From CAZMVY01 sp964653435 (GTDB lineage: Bacteria; Planctomycetota; Phycisphaerae; UBA1845; PWPN01): a DNA stretch of 64,000 nucleotides. This document shows positions 17,422 to 26,998 of the stretch, in pieces. The notes below the pieces were generated by a model. The model was not told where the DNA came from and did no database searches. It saw nothing but the letters and a program-made list of their open reading frames with translations. The stretch covers positions 1-64,000 of the forward strand of contig CAZZFA010000014.1 of the NCBI GenBank assembly GCA_964653435.1, read 5' to 3'. A program made the position numbers and the translations under genes. The first letter of the stretch is position 1, and each line of letters opens with the position of its first letter.

Positions 17422-17640
17422 AGTCTTGCGTCGCAGCTTTTGCGCGCCTTGCGCGTGTCGCACCTTGCGCGCATGTATCGCGCCACGGCGGTAGCGCCAC
17501 CCGTCATTCTGAGGAGCGCAGCGACGAAGAATCCGGCGGATTAGCGCGGAGGTGCCGGATGCTTCGCTTCGCTCAGCATGACGGCCGCCGGCGCGCTTGT
17601 GTTCGGTTGCGGCCGAAGGCCGCCTTGGAAGTGCTCTGCC
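17421..17640 (-). repeat. Dispersed palindromic repeat, copy C
   Basis: This is the inverse of copy B. The flank begins right after the stop codon of the LarA-like gene (TAGAGTCTTGCG), the 80-bp core is 17503-17582 (GTCATTCTGAG to CTCAGCATGAC), and the TTGCGGCCGAAGGCCGCC block follows at 17606-17623. From 17640 to 17710 nothing else is visible. Confidence 0.85.
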
Positions 17641-17710
17641 GGCCGGACCCGATCCGCGGAATCCGTCCGCGGATCAGGCGTGCTTGCGACTCCGCGCAAT
17701 CCGCGGATCG

Positions 17711-20700
17711 TCACAACTGCTCTGTGGATTCCTCGGCCGCGGGTGCGAAGCCGTGGCGCATCGTGTTTTCCGTGATCGTCCGCGGGACGACAAACTGGAG
17801 CAGATAATCGGGGCCGCCGGCCTTGCTGCCGATGCCGGAGAGCTTGAAACCGCCGAACGGCTGGCGGTCGGCCAGGGCGCCGGTGATCTTGCGGTTGATG
17901 TAGAGATTGCCGACGCGGAACTCGCGGCGGATGCGGGCGATGTTCGCGGGGCTGCGCGAGTAGAGGCCGCCGGTCAGGGCGTAGGGTGTCGCGTTGGCGA
18001 TCTCCAGGGCATGCGTGAGGTCGCGGGCCTTGATCACCGCCAGGACCGGTCCGAAGATCTCCTCCTGCGCGATGACGGCTGCCGGCGGCACGTCGGCGAA
18101 GACATGAGGCGTGACGTAGAAGCCCTCGTCGGCACCGCCGGGGATTGCCCCCGCATCGCCGGCGAAGACGGGGCGGGCCTCCCGGCGTCCCTGCTCGATG
18201 AAGTCGAGGACGCGCCGCCGGGCCTCCTCGTCGATGACCGGTCCGACGAAGCACGCCGGATCCTCCGCCGGGCCGACCTTCAGGCTCCGGGCGGCGGCCA
18301 CGAGCCGGTCGAGGAACGCGTCGTAGACGGCATCGAGGACGATCGCGCGGGAGCAGGCGGAGCACTTCTGCCCGGCGTAGCCGAATGCGCTGGCGATCAC
18401 GCCGTGGATCGCCTCATCGAGGTCGGCGTCGTCGTCGACAATGACGGCGTTCTTGCCGCCCATCTCCGTGATCACGCGCTTGACATGGTCCTGCCCGGTG
18501 GGCGTCTCGGCGGCCAGTCGCTGAATCGCCAGGCCCACCGCCCGCGAGCCGGTGAACGCGATCAGCTCCACGTCGCGATGGGCCACGAGCAGGGGCCCGA
18601 TCTCCTCGCCCGCGCCCGGCAGGTAGTTCACGACGCCGGGCGGAAACTCCGCCTCGCGGAAGACCTCCATCAGCTTCGCCGCCGTGACCGGCGACTGCTC
18701 GGCGGGCTTCATGACCGCCGTATTGCCGGCGACCAGGGCGGCCGTGGTCATGCCGCACAGGATGGCGATCGGGAAGTTCCACGGTGCGATAATGACCGCG
18801 ACCCCACGGGGCTCGTAGAGGTACTCGTTTCGCTCGCCGGGCAGGTCGCGGTGACGCGGCGTGGCGAGTCGCAGCATCTCGCGGGCGTAGTACTCGCAGT
18901 AATCGATCGCTTCGGCGATGTCGGCGTCCGCCTCGCGCCAGGGCTTGGCGCATTCGTACACCTCCCACGCCGCCAGCTCGAAACGGCGCCGGCGCAGGAC
19001 CTGTGCCGCGCGGCGGAGGTACTCCGCACGCCGGACGACCGGCGTGTCCCGCCATTCCGGAAAGGCCTCGCGCGCGGCGAGCACGGCTTGCAGGACATGT
19101 TCCGCGCCGGCGCGGGCGGAGCGGCCGACGAGCTGCCGCCTGTGCGAGGGGTTTATCGACTCGATCGTGCCCTCGGTGCGGATTTCGCGATCGCCGATTA
19201 CCAGCGGATACTCGCGGCCAAGCTGCGCGGCGACGGCCGTGAGCGCGTCCCGCATCGCCTGCCGCCCGGCCTCGCGGCTGAAGTCGGTCAACGGTTCATT
19301 GGCAAAGGCGGCGGGTTCGGCAGCGCGGCTCTGCACGGACGGGGCGCCGACGGATCGTTGCGTGGCGATCTCGAGCGGATTCATGAGCAGCTTCTCCTCG
19401 GGCGCGTGCTCCATGAAGCTCGCGCGTAAGAAGGACACGTTGGCGGTGTTCTCCAGCAGGCGGCGGACGAGGTAGGCCATGCCCGGCAGCAGACGGCCGT
19501 ACGGCGAATAGACGCGGACGCGCCGGCCCATTCGGATCAGCGAGGTCTTGATCGGATCGCCCATGCCGTAGAGGAGCTGGAACTCGATGGCCCGGGGGCT
19601 CAGGCCCAGGTGTTCCGCGCAGGCGATGGCAAACGCCATGCTGCGGATGTTGTGCGTGCCGAAGGCCGGCCGGAGGAGCGCGCGGTGCTCGAGGAGGAAT
19701 CGCGTCTGCGCCTCGAAGTTCGCGTCGGTTTCCCACTTGTTCGCAAAGACCGGCAGCGGCCAGCCCTGCTGAGCGGCGATGACGTTTTCGTAATCCCAGT
19801 ACGCACCTTTGACCAGCCGTACCCATACCGGCGTGCCGCGGGCGTGCGCCCAGTCCGCCAGAGCGGCCAGGTCGTCGCCGCAACTGCGCAGATAGGCCTG
19901 AATCGCGATTCCCACGTCGGGCCAGTCGCGGAACTCCGGTTCGTAAAGGGCATCCTGAAAGATCCGGAGCGTGAGGTCCTTGTAGGCGAACTGCTCCATG
20001 TCCACGTTGACGAAGGCGCCTCGCTGCCGGGCGGCGCGGAAGATCGGCCGCAATCGTTCCTTGACGGCCTCGCCGGTGCCGGCGGGATCGATCGGGTCGA
20101 ACTGGCTGTAGAGCGAGGAGAGCTTGACGGACACGTTCACGCGGGGCAGCGGACCGGCGTCGTCGCGGTCAATCCGATCGACGGTGGGCCAGTGATTGAC
20201 CTGCCGGGCGAGCCCGTCGAGCAGATCGAGATACGCCCGCTGGTACTGGAGGGCCTCTTCGGTGGTGAGGACGGCCTCGCCCAGGAGGTCGACGCTGAAG
20301 GCCAGCGACCGCGCCCGCATGGCCTCGATGGCCCGGAGGGCTTCGCCGAGGTCGGTTCCGGCGATGAAACGGCGTGCGAGGCGTTCGGCATTGAACCGGG
20401 CAGCGCGGGCGACCAGGCGCCCGCTGAAGCCGTCGCGCGGGATCCGATGCGCGGCGAGACGGACCACCGGCGGAAGGTGGGCATCGGCCTCTTCGAGGTA
20501 CTCGCGGAGATGGCGGGTGACTTCGGAGGCCGAACGGAGCATCGGCAGGACATCAACGAGGCGGAAGAGCTGGACCTTGAGGGCCTCATCGTTCATGGCC
20601 CATGCCATCATGCGGTCATCGAACCAGCGGGGCGTGAGGGGCAGGGGTTGCTCCGCGCGGGCGGCTGCGAGAATCTCGCGTCCGTAGCGGTGCGTCAGCT

Positions 20701-20737
20701 CCTCGATGCCGTTCGATGTGGTGGACACAGCCGTCAT
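17711..20737 (-). CDS. putA: Bifunctional proline dehydrogenase / glutamate-semialdehyde dehydrogenase PutA
   Basis: The 1008-residue protein oxidises proline to glutamate in two steps. The N-terminal half is an FAD-dependent proline dehydrogenase barrel, shown by RLVKGAYWDYE, FQLLYGMGDPI and VYSPYGRLLPGMAYLVRRL. The C-terminal half is an aldehyde dehydrogenase with ITEMGGKNAVIV (catalytic Glu) and GYAGQKCSACSR (catalytic Cys). There is no N-terminal ribbon-helix-helix, so it is a short, non-regulatory PutA. ATG 20737 gives the expected N-terminus; about 85 further residues of open frame upstream overlap the divergent gene and look non-coding. The product is probably peripheral to the inner membrane and feeds electrons to quinone. 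Confidence 0.92.
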   Translation of the reverse strand: MTAVSTTSNGIEELTHRYGREILAAARAEQPLPLTPRWFDDRMMAWAMNDEALKVQLFRLVDVLPMLRSASEVTRHLREYLEEADAHLPPVVRLAAHRIPRDGFSGRLVARAARFNAERLARRFIAGTDLGEALRAIEAMRARSLAFSVDLLGEAVLTTEEALQYQRAYLDLLDGLARQVNHWPTVDRIDRDDAGPLPRVNVSVKLSSLYSQFDPIDPAGTGEAVKERLRPIFRAARQRGAFVNVDMEQFAYKDLTLRIFQDALYEPEFRDWPDVGIAIQAYLRSCGDDLAALADWAHARGTPVWVRLVKGAYWDYENVIAAQQGWPLPVFANKWETDANFEAQTRFLLEHRALLRPAFGTHNIRSMAFAIACAEHLGLSPRAIEFQLLYGMGDPIKTSLIRMGRRVRVYSPYGRLLPGMAYLVRRLLENTANVSFLRASFMEHAPEEKLLMNPLEIATQRSVGAPSVQSRAAEPAAFANEPLTDFSREAGRQAMRDALTAVAAQLGREYPLVIGDREIRTEGTIESINPSHRRQLVGRSARAGAEHVLQAVLAAREAFPEWRDTPVVRRAEYLRRAAQVLRRRRFELAAWEVYECAKPWREADADIAEAIDYCEYYAREMLRLATPRHRDLPGERNEYLYEPRGVAVIIAPWNFPIAILCGMTTAALVAGNTAVMKPAEQSPVTAAKLMEVFREAEFPPGVVNYLPGAGEEIGPLLVAHRDVELIAFTGSRAVGLAIQRLAAETPTGQDHVKRVITEMGGKNAVIVDDDADLDEAIHGVIASAFGYAGQKCSACSRAIVLDAVYDAFLDRLVAAARSLKVGPAEDPACFVGPVIDEEARRRVLDFIEQGRREARPVFAGDAGAIPGGADEGFYVTPHVFADVPPAAVIAQEEIFGPVLAVIKARDLTHALEIANATPYALTGGLYSRSPANIARIRREFRVGNLYINRKITGALADRQPFGGFKLSGIGSKAGGPDYLLQFVVPRTITENTMRHGFAPAAEESTEQL

Positions 20738-20903
20738 TGCCCGTCTGCGGTCCAGCGATCGTCCGCGAGCTTCGCCCCTTCCTCGATGGTATTGTATATC
20801 CTGGTTGCGATTGAAGGCCACCCGGGTATGATTCCGGCGGGGGCTGACTTGCGGCGGCGGGAGCATTTTGAATTGGGGGCTATCGACAAGAGGAGCGTGG
20901 AGC

Positions 20904-22187
20904 ATGGCAGATCGAAGGACGAATCGTCGGGACTTTCTTCGCCGGGGATTGGCAGTCGGAGCGGGGGCCGGGCTTGCCCTCTCGCGATTCACGGCCTCCA
21001 GTTACGCGCGGGTCATCGGCGCCAATGAGCGGATCAACCTGGGCCTGATCGGCTGCGGTGGTCGCGGGCGGTACATCATTCAGAACATGGCGAAACCCGC
21101 GGATCCGAACATCACGCTGGTGGTCGTGTGCGATATCTGGAAGAAGCGTCTGGAGAGTTACCCGGGCGAGGCCGAGGCCCTCTGGGGAGCCAAGCCCAGG
21201 GCGTACCCGGACTACCGGAAGGTGCTGGAGCAGCGGGATGTGGACGCCGTAATCATCGCAACGCCCGATCACCAGCACGCCGGCCAGACCATCGACGCCG
21301 TTCAGGCGGGTAAGCACGTGTATGTGGAGAAGCCCATCATCGGCATCGCCGAGGACCTGGCGGAACTCAACCGATGCTGCGACGTGGTCAAGGCCTCGAA
21401 GATGGTCGTGCAGAACGGCACCCAGGGCGTGAGTTGCCCCGCGGCCCGTGCGATCCGGCAGTTCATCGCCGACGGCAAGCTCGGCAAGCTTTTCCGGGTC
21501 GAGTCCTCGAACAGCCTGTATCGGCCTTACTGGGTTGCGTACAAAGGGCCGCAGAGCGAGGGCGAGACCGACTGGAAGGCGTTCCTGTACAACCGCAAGA
21601 CCCGCCCGTTTGATGCCCATCAGCACGCGTGCTGGATGGGCTATCACGACTTCACGGCCGGGACGATCGGCGGCTGGATGACTCATTTCATCAACACCGT
21701 GCACTTTGTGACCGGCTGCGGTGCCCCCGTCTCCGCGGTGACCTACGGCGGCCGCTTTGCGCCGACCAATGATCCGCGCTGCGATGCGCCGGATCAGACG
21801 GCCGTCTTCCTTGAATATGCGGAGGGTTTTCACACGCAGTTCACGAGCCATTTCGGCAGCGCGATCGACGAAGAGCGGACGATATTCATGTTCGAGAAGG
21901 GCTGCATCAAGACCCGTTTCGGGCATCACCTGGGCAACCCGGAAGTATCCAGCGACGGCGTGGACGACAAGATCAAGCCCTACAAGCTGCTCGATCAGGA
22001 TCCGCCGTATCCGGGCGCGGCTCACGTGAAGAACTGGCTGGATTGCATCCGTGAGGGCGGCCAGCCGGCGGCGAATGTGGAATACGGCCACAAGCAGGGG
22101 ATCGCCGTCATCATGGGCGACATGGCGTACAACCTGGGCCGCAAGGTAGTCTACGACAAGGCGAAACGCGAGGTCCGCCCCGCGTAG
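20904..22187 (+). CDS. Tat-exported Gfo/Idh/MocA family oxidoreductase
   Basis: The 427-residue protein has a twin-arginine signal (RRDFLRR at 8-14), a Rossmann motif GLIGCGGRGRY near 47-57 and the active-site EKP (HVYVEKPIIG). The long C-terminal domain is of the type common in Planctomycetota and in GH109-like relatives. It likely uses bound NAD(H) on a sugar or cyclitol outside the cytoplasm. ATG 20904 follows AGGAG. It is a distant paralogue of the gene at 6141, sharing the RVIGANERI string before the Rossmann fold. It is divergent from putA, with no evident operon partner. Confidence 0.87.
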   Translation: MADRRTNRRDFLRRGLAVGAGAGLALSRFTASSYARVIGANERINLGLIGCGGRGRYIIQNMAKPADPNITLVVVCDIWKKRLESYPGEAEALWGAKPRAYPDYRKVLEQRDVDAVIIATPDHQHAGQTIDAVQAGKHVYVEKPIIGIAEDLAELNRCCDVVKASKMVVQNGTQGVSCPAARAIRQFIADGKLGKLFRVESSNSLYRPYWVAYKGPQSEGETDWKAFLYNRKTRPFDAHQHACWMGYHDFTAGTIGGWMTHFINTVHFVTGCGAPVSAVTYGGRFAPTNDPRCDAPDQTAVFLEYAEGFHTQFTSHFGSAIDEERTIFMFEKGCIKTRFGHHLGNPEVSSDGVDDKIKPYKLLDQDPPYPGAAHVKNWLDCIREGGQPAANVEYGHKQGIAVIMGDMAYNLGRKVVYDKAKREVRPA

Positions 22188-22247
22188 CGCCCGGAGCGGC
22201 CTGTATCGCGCAACGCAGGCGGCGAGCGGGCGTCCGTGCGGTGCTGC

Positions 22248-23048
22248 CTACCGGCTCAGCCCCAGGACGTCCTGCATCGTGTAGAAACCGGGCGGTTTGT
22301 GCGCGACCCACACCGCAGCGCGCAGCGCTCCCTGTACGAACGTGTCGCGCGTGTGTGCGCTATGCCGGATGGCGACCGTCTCGCCGAGGTTCCCGAAGAG
22401 GATTTCGTGTTCGCCCACGGTGTCGCCGACTCGCAGAGCGTGCATGCCGATCTGCCTGGCCGGTCGCGGCCCCGTGATCCCGTGCCGGCCGAAGATCACG
22501 TCCTGGTCCGCGTTGCGGCCGGTGGCCTCGCAGATGGCATCGCGCAGGGCGAGGGCCGTTCCGCTCGGGGCATCGGCCTTGAAGCGGTGGTGCGTCTCCG
22601 CGATTTCGATGTCGTACTCGTCGCCCAGCGCCCGGGCGATTCCGCCGACCAGGTGAAGAAGCACGTTCACGCCGACGCTCATGTTGGACGACTTCAGGAC
22701 GGCGATTTTCTTCGCGGCCTTGCGAATCGCCGTCAACTGCTCGGGTGTGTGCCCGGTCGTGCCGATCACGATCGGACACTTCGCGAACGCGCAGAAGTCC
22801 AGCCAGTGCATCGTCGCTGCGGCCGTGGTGAAGTCGATCAGTACGTCGAACGCCGTCTCGGTGCGATCCTGAATCGGCAGGTGAATACGGCCGATACCCG
22901 CGTGTTCGCCGGCGTCGGTTCCGACGGCCGGGTTGTCGGCGGCCTCCAGGGCGGCCACGAGGTCAAACCGGTCGTCGCCGTGAGCCAGTGCGACGAGCCG
23001 CGATCCCATCCGGCCGGCGGCGCCGGCCACTGCCAAACGGATCATCAT
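22248..23048 (-). CDS. dapB: 4-hydroxy-tetrahydrodipicolinate reductase DapB
   Basis: This 266-residue NAD(P)H-dependent reductase of the diaminopimelate/lysine pathway shows the nucleotide loop VAGAAGRMG at 7-15, IGTTGHTPEQ, SSNMSVGVN, and the family signature ETHHRFKADAPSGTAL with the catalytic His and Lys. Length is normal. The start could be either of two adjacent ATGs (23048 or 23045), preceded by AAGGAAGAG. It lies 9 bp after thrC, so the two are co-transcribed, pairing a threonine-branch and a lysine-branch enzyme of the aspartate family. Confidence 0.94.
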   Translation of the reverse strand: MMIRLAVAGAAGRMGSRLVALAHGDDRFDLVAALEAADNPAVGTDAGEHAGIGRIHLPIQDRTETAFDVLIDFTTAAATMHWLDFCAFAKCPIVIGTTGHTPEQLTAIRKAAKKIAVLKSSNMSVGVNVLLHLVGGIARALGDEYDIEIAETHHRFKADAPSGTALALRDAICEATGRNADQDVIFGRHGITGPRPARQIGMHALRVGDTVGEHEILFGNLGETVAIRHSAHTRDTFVQGALRAAVWVAHKPPGFYTMQDVLGLSR

Positions 23049-23057
23049 CGCTCTTCC

Positions 23058-24473
23058 TTACTCCACGTGCGGTTCGCCAAGCGCCGCGCAGATCGCCGCC
23101 AGATTGTCCGCCACGCGGATCGGGCGGTTGGCGAGCTTGCCGTGCGTGGGTTTCGGCTCCGGCGGCGTCACTGATTTCATGTCGATGCCCGTGTGGTACT
23201 TCACCGTGGCGTCGGGGTCCTTCAGTTCGTGCCCGGTGAGGATGCAGACCACGCTTTCGTCGGGCGCGATAAGACCCTCGTCGCGGAGCAGGTGCAGGCC
23301 GGCGACGCTGGCCGCGCTGGCCGGCTCACATCCGAAGCCGAATCGCCCGACCATCGCCTTGTGCTCGAGGATGACCTCGTCGGAGACCTCGCGGACTACG
23401 CCGTTCATCACGTCCAGCGCCCGGAGGCACTTCGGCAGGTTGACGGGTCGGCTGATCTCGATGGCCGAGGCGATGGTGTGCGCCTTGTACCCGCGGCTGT
23501 CGAAGTCTCTGTAGAGTGCGTCAATCTCCGGTTTGTTGCGGATTCGGCCGCCGTCCCATCGCACGCCCCGCTGCTCGTAGAGCGTGTAGAGCGTGTTGGC
23601 CCCGGTCGCGTTGATCACCGCCAGCCGCGGTACGCGGGGCACGAGGCCCAGCTTGTGAAGTTCGAGGAACGCCTTGCCGAACGCGCTGGAGTTGCCCAGG
23701 TTCCCGCCCGGGACGATCACCCAGTCGGGCACGTCCCAGTCGCGGGCCTCAAGGATGCGGTACATGATGGCCTTCTGGCCCTCCAGGCGGAAGGGGTTCA
23801 TGCTGTTCATCAGGTAGATGCCGAGGCGGTCGGCGACCTCCTTGACGCGCCTCATGCAGGCGTCGAAGTCGCCCTCGATCTGCAGGGTCAGCGCCCCGTA
23901 GTCGAGCGCCTGGGACAGCTTGCCGTATGCGATCTTGCCGCTGCCGATGAAGACGATGCCCTGCATCTCCGGATCGGCCTTGTGCGCGAACATCGCCAGC
24001 GAGGCGGAGGTGTTGCCGGTGCTCGCGCACGCGACGCGGTTGCGCCCGAGGACGCGGGCGATGGTGAACGCGGCGGTCATGCCGTTGTCCTTGAAGCTGC
24101 CCGACGGGTTGAGCCCCTCGTACTGCAAGAACACACGGCCGGGCTTCATGCCGAACTCGCGGCCGATCCGGTCGTTCTGCTCCAGGACGGTGCGGCCTTC
24201 GCCGATCGTGACGATCGAGTCGGGTTCGGCGAAGGGGAGCAGCTCGCGGAAGCGCCAGACGCCGGAGAAGTCGAGCCGGCCTTCCGATCGCAGCCCCTTC
24301 GTGGCCCAGCGATGCTCGAAGAAGTCCATCTTCCTCGGTACGGCCAGGCGATCCCAGTCGTAGCCGACATCGAGGAGGCTGCCGCACTTCGGGCAACTGA
24401 AGAGGACCTCGGTGATGTCGAAGGCAGCCCCGCAATCGGGGTTGATGCAGACCTGAAATGCTCTGTCCGCCAC
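23058..24473 (-). CDS. thrC: Threonine synthase with N-terminal zinc-ribbon
   Basis: This 471-residue fold-type II PLP enzyme converts O-phosphohomoserine to threonine. The N-terminus carries a Cys4 zinc-ribbon (Cys9, 14, 27, 30), as in the short thrC2-like class. NPSGSFKDNGM holds the PLP lysine at about 128, and GNTSASLAMF and PGGNLGNSSAFGKA bind the phosphate. I chose GTG 24473 because it follows AAGGAG at 8 bases and gives the expected N-terminus next to the zinc-ribbon; an upstream ATG in frame (24503) is possible. It is followed at 9 bp by dapB. Confidence 0.9.
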   Translation of the reverse strand: MADRAFQVCINPDCGAAFDITEVLFSCPKCGSLLDVGYDWDRLAVPRKMDFFEHRWATKGLRSEGRLDFSGVWRFRELLPFAEPDSIVTIGEGRTVLEQNDRIGREFGMKPGRVFLQYEGLNPSGSFKDNGMTAAFTIARVLGRNRVACASTGNTSASLAMFAHKADPEMQGIVFIGSGKIAYGKLSQALDYGALTLQIEGDFDACMRRVKEVADRLGIYLMNSMNPFRLEGQKAIMYRILEARDWDVPDWVIVPGGNLGNSSAFGKAFLELHKLGLVPRVPRLAVINATGANTLYTLYEQRGVRWDGGRIRNKPEIDALYRDFDSRGYKAHTIASAIEISRPVNLPKCLRALDVMNGVVREVSDEVILEHKAMVGRFGFGCEPASAASVAGLHLLRDEGLIAPDESVVCILTGHELKDPDATVKYHTGIDMKSVTPPEPKPTHGKLANRPIRVADNLAAICAALGEPHVE

Positions 24474-24678
24474 GAGCAGTGCTCCTTGGGTGAACGCAGC
24501 CATTGCAGCGGCAAACCGGCCGCCGGGGTCGATGCGTATGGTATCATGGGCGAGAGGGGGTTGCCACTCCGCGCGAGGCATCGATGCCAGGCCAGGGGCC
24601 GCCGACGGCGGAAGAGGCAGTCTCGACAGGCTCGCGTGCGCTTTACGGTTGTCGCACCCGACAATACGATGCCCTGTC

Positions 24679-26988
24679 ATGAGTCGCGTACATTCTCTGA
24701 GAACCGCGTGTTGCCTGTCTGTCTTTGTCGCCCCGTTGGGCGCGATCGTGGCGTGCTCGCCGGAGCGTTCGCCGCTCGCGTTTTCTCCGTCCACGCGCCC
24801 GGCCGTGGAGGAGTCCTTCTTCCCCTACGGCGCCATGCACATGGCCACGATTTCGCGGTGGCAGCACTATCGGCCGCCGCGGGACGAATGGGCTGCCTAC
24901 ATGGACCGCGACCTTGCCAACATGAAGCGCGTCCGCTTCAACACGCTGGCCGTACATGTGGACTGGTGCGATATCGAGCCTGCGCCGGGGCGCTTCGAGT
25001 TCGACCGGCTCGATATCGTCATGGATCTCGCCGAGAAGCACGGGCTGAGAGTCCTGCTCTGGCCGTGGCCTGAACTGCAACCGGAATGGGTCGTGCAGGA
25101 ATACCCGGACAGCGAGATGATCGCCTCCGACGGCTACCGGCCTTCCGTGGCCTGCTGCGATCACCCGGCCGTGCGAGCGCTCGTGGCCCGCTTCGTGGAC
25201 AGGGTGGTGCGCCGCTATCGCGACCGCCCGTCGGTCCTCGCCTGGGACCTGGGCGCCGAGGCCGGCAACTGGGTCTCCTCGATCAACAATCCGATCGACC
25301 AGCCGCGGACGGCGCGGCTTTACTGTTACTGCGACCATACCGTGCGGCGGTACCGCGACTGGCTCAAGCAGAAGTACGGCTCGATCGAGAAGCTCAACGA
25401 GACCTGGGCCACGTACTACGACAGGTGGTCGCAGGTGCAGCCGGTCCGCACCGGCATCTTCGAACGGGCGCAGGCGTTCTGGGTGGACTGGCGCGAGTTC
25501 ATGCTCTGGAACACGGCGGAGTTCCAGGGCCTCAAGGCCGATGCCGCCCGGCGGGCCGACCCGGCGCACCCGGTCACATGCCACATGGCCGGGTGGGGCG
25601 CCGGCAGCGTGTACGCGTCCACCGATGAGTACCGGATCGGCCGCCACTTCGACATCGTGAGCCTTTCGTTCTTTCCGTATTGGATCCAGTACGGCCACGG
25701 CGCGTACGATCCGGCGTTCGGGGGGCTGTACCTCGACGGTGTGCGGTCGGCCGGCGACGGCAAGCCGATGTGGATCGAGGAGCTGCAGGGCGGGCCGAGC
25801 ATCAACGGCCTGGCGTATCGTTCGCAGTTTCCGCGGCCGCAGGACATCCGGCTGTGGGTATGGCAGTCGATCGCGCATGGGGCAACGGGCATCTTCTACT
25901 GGAACTGGCGTCCGGAGACGACCGGCGTCGAGGCCGGTGGCTTCGGTCTCGTGAACTACGACGGGAGCCTGACGGATCGCGTCCGGGCGGCCGGCGAGGT
26001 GTGCGATGTGCTCCAGAAGCACGCGAAGCTGCTGCGGTCGGCCCGGCCCGCTCCGGCTCAGGTCGCGATCTTCCACTCGCCAAGGACTTCGATCCATGCG
26101 TTCGGCGACGGCGACGAGGGGATGTACACGCGCAGCCTCCGGGGCGTCTATCGTGCCTTGTTCAAGGCGGGGCTGCCGGTGGACATTCTTGTCGCCGAGC
26201 AGCTCATGAGCCGCGACCTGAGCCGCTACCGCATCATCTACCTGCCGTTCGCGTATACGCTTTCGGCGCGGGAGGCGGCGCAGCTCAAGTCGTACGTGGC
26301 CGGCGGCGGCACGCTCTATGCGGAGATGTGGTGCGGGTTCAAGGACGATCGCACGTTCCTGTACGAGACGGTTCCCGGCGGCGGGCTGGCGGAGGTTCTG
26401 CACTGCAAGGAGGTGCAGACCGCCCCGCAGCAGAACGCCGTCATGAGGATTGCCCGGAGCCATAAGGCCGTCGCCTCGTTGCCCGTCGGCGCGGAAATGC
26501 CGGTCTTCCGTTGGCGCGAGGAGTTGGACCTGTTGGACGGCGCGGAGGTGATTGCATCCTTCGCCGATGCGAGCCCGGCGATTGTCGCGGGGACATTCGG
26601 CAAGGGCAAGACGCTGTACGTCGCGACGCCGCTGACGCGAGCGTATGACGAGACGCTCAATGGCAACGCGTACAAGCTGCTTGCCGGCGCGGCATCCTGG
26701 GCCGGTGTGAGGCCGCCCGTGGAGGTGCGGCACGAGCCGCAGACGGCGCCGATCGAGGTGAGGGCCCTCGACGCGAGCGACGGCCGGCGCCTGGTCATCG
26801 TGATGAACCACGGCGAGACGAGGGCCGCCGTTACGCTGATGCCGGCCGACAGCGATTCCGCCAGGATCTCGGATCTCCTCAGTGCCAACGCGCTTGATGC
26901 GACGCGTCAGGACGGCAAGACAGAACTATCGCTCCATCTGGGCCCGGGCGAGGTGAGGGTCTTGCGGATCGAGCCGACGGATCGGTGA
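24679..26988 (+). CDS. GH42-like beta-galactosidase lipoprotein
   Basis: The 769-residue protein has a lipoprotein signal ending Ile-Val-Ala-Cys near residue 26. The barrel is GH42-like: FNTLAVHVDWCDIEPAPG, FDRLDIVMDLAEKHGL and LLWPWPELQPEWV, with a putative acid/base Glu in DLGAEAGNW and a nucleophile in WIEELQGG. A flavodoxin-like trimerisation domain (YLPFAYTLSAREAAQL, YVAGGGTLYAEM) and a beta-sandwich C-terminus follow. The acid/base motif differs from the usual NE pair because Ala precedes the Glu. ATG 24679 starts the signal peptide. It probably cleaves beta-linked galactose or arabinose from polysaccharide. The downstream gene begins 10 bp later. Confidence 0.8.
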   Translation: MSRVHSLRTACCLSVFVAPLGAIVACSPERSPLAFSPSTRPAVEESFFPYGAMHMATISRWQHYRPPRDEWAAYMDRDLANMKRVRFNTLAVHVDWCDIEPAPGRFEFDRLDIVMDLAEKHGLRVLLWPWPELQPEWVVQEYPDSEMIASDGYRPSVACCDHPAVRALVARFVDRVVRRYRDRPSVLAWDLGAEAGNWVSSINNPIDQPRTARLYCYCDHTVRRYRDWLKQKYGSIEKLNETWATYYDRWSQVQPVRTGIFERAQAFWVDWREFMLWNTAEFQGLKADAARRADPAHPVTCHMAGWGAGSVYASTDEYRIGRHFDIVSLSFFPYWIQYGHGAYDPAFGGLYLDGVRSAGDGKPMWIEELQGGPSINGLAYRSQFPRPQDIRLWVWQSIAHGATGIFYWNWRPETTGVEAGGFGLVNYDGSLTDRVRAAGEVCDVLQKHAKLLRSARPAPAQVAIFHSPRTSIHAFGDGDEGMYTRSLRGVYRALFKAGLPVDILVAEQLMSRDLSRYRIIYLPFAYTLSAREAAQLKSYVAGGGTLYAEMWCGFKDDRTFLYETVPGGGLAEVLHCKEVQTAPQQNAVMRIARSHKAVASLPVGAEMPVFRWREELDLLDGAEVIASFADASPAIVAGTFGKGKTLYVATPLTRAYDETLNGNAYKLLAGAASWAGVRPPVEVRHEPQTAPIEVRALDASDGRRLVIVMNHGETRAAVTLMPADSDSARISDLLSANALDATRQDGKTELSLHLGPGEVRVLRIEPTDR

Positions 26989-26998
26989 GCGCGTGGGG

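Noticed and set aside
15505..17463. Long antisense frame over the LarA-like and nucleoside hydrolase genes
   Set aside because: It spans two real divergent genes and repeat copy C, and its sequence is low-complexity and Arg-rich.
17597..19429. Long open frame opposite putA (610 codons)
   Set aside because: It is the antisense of a well-conserved enzyme in GC-rich DNA and shows no protein-like motifs.
24643..26811. Open frame of 722 codons opposite the GH42-like gene
   Set aside because: Antisense shadow: Arg/His/Pro-rich, with no signal peptide or motif.
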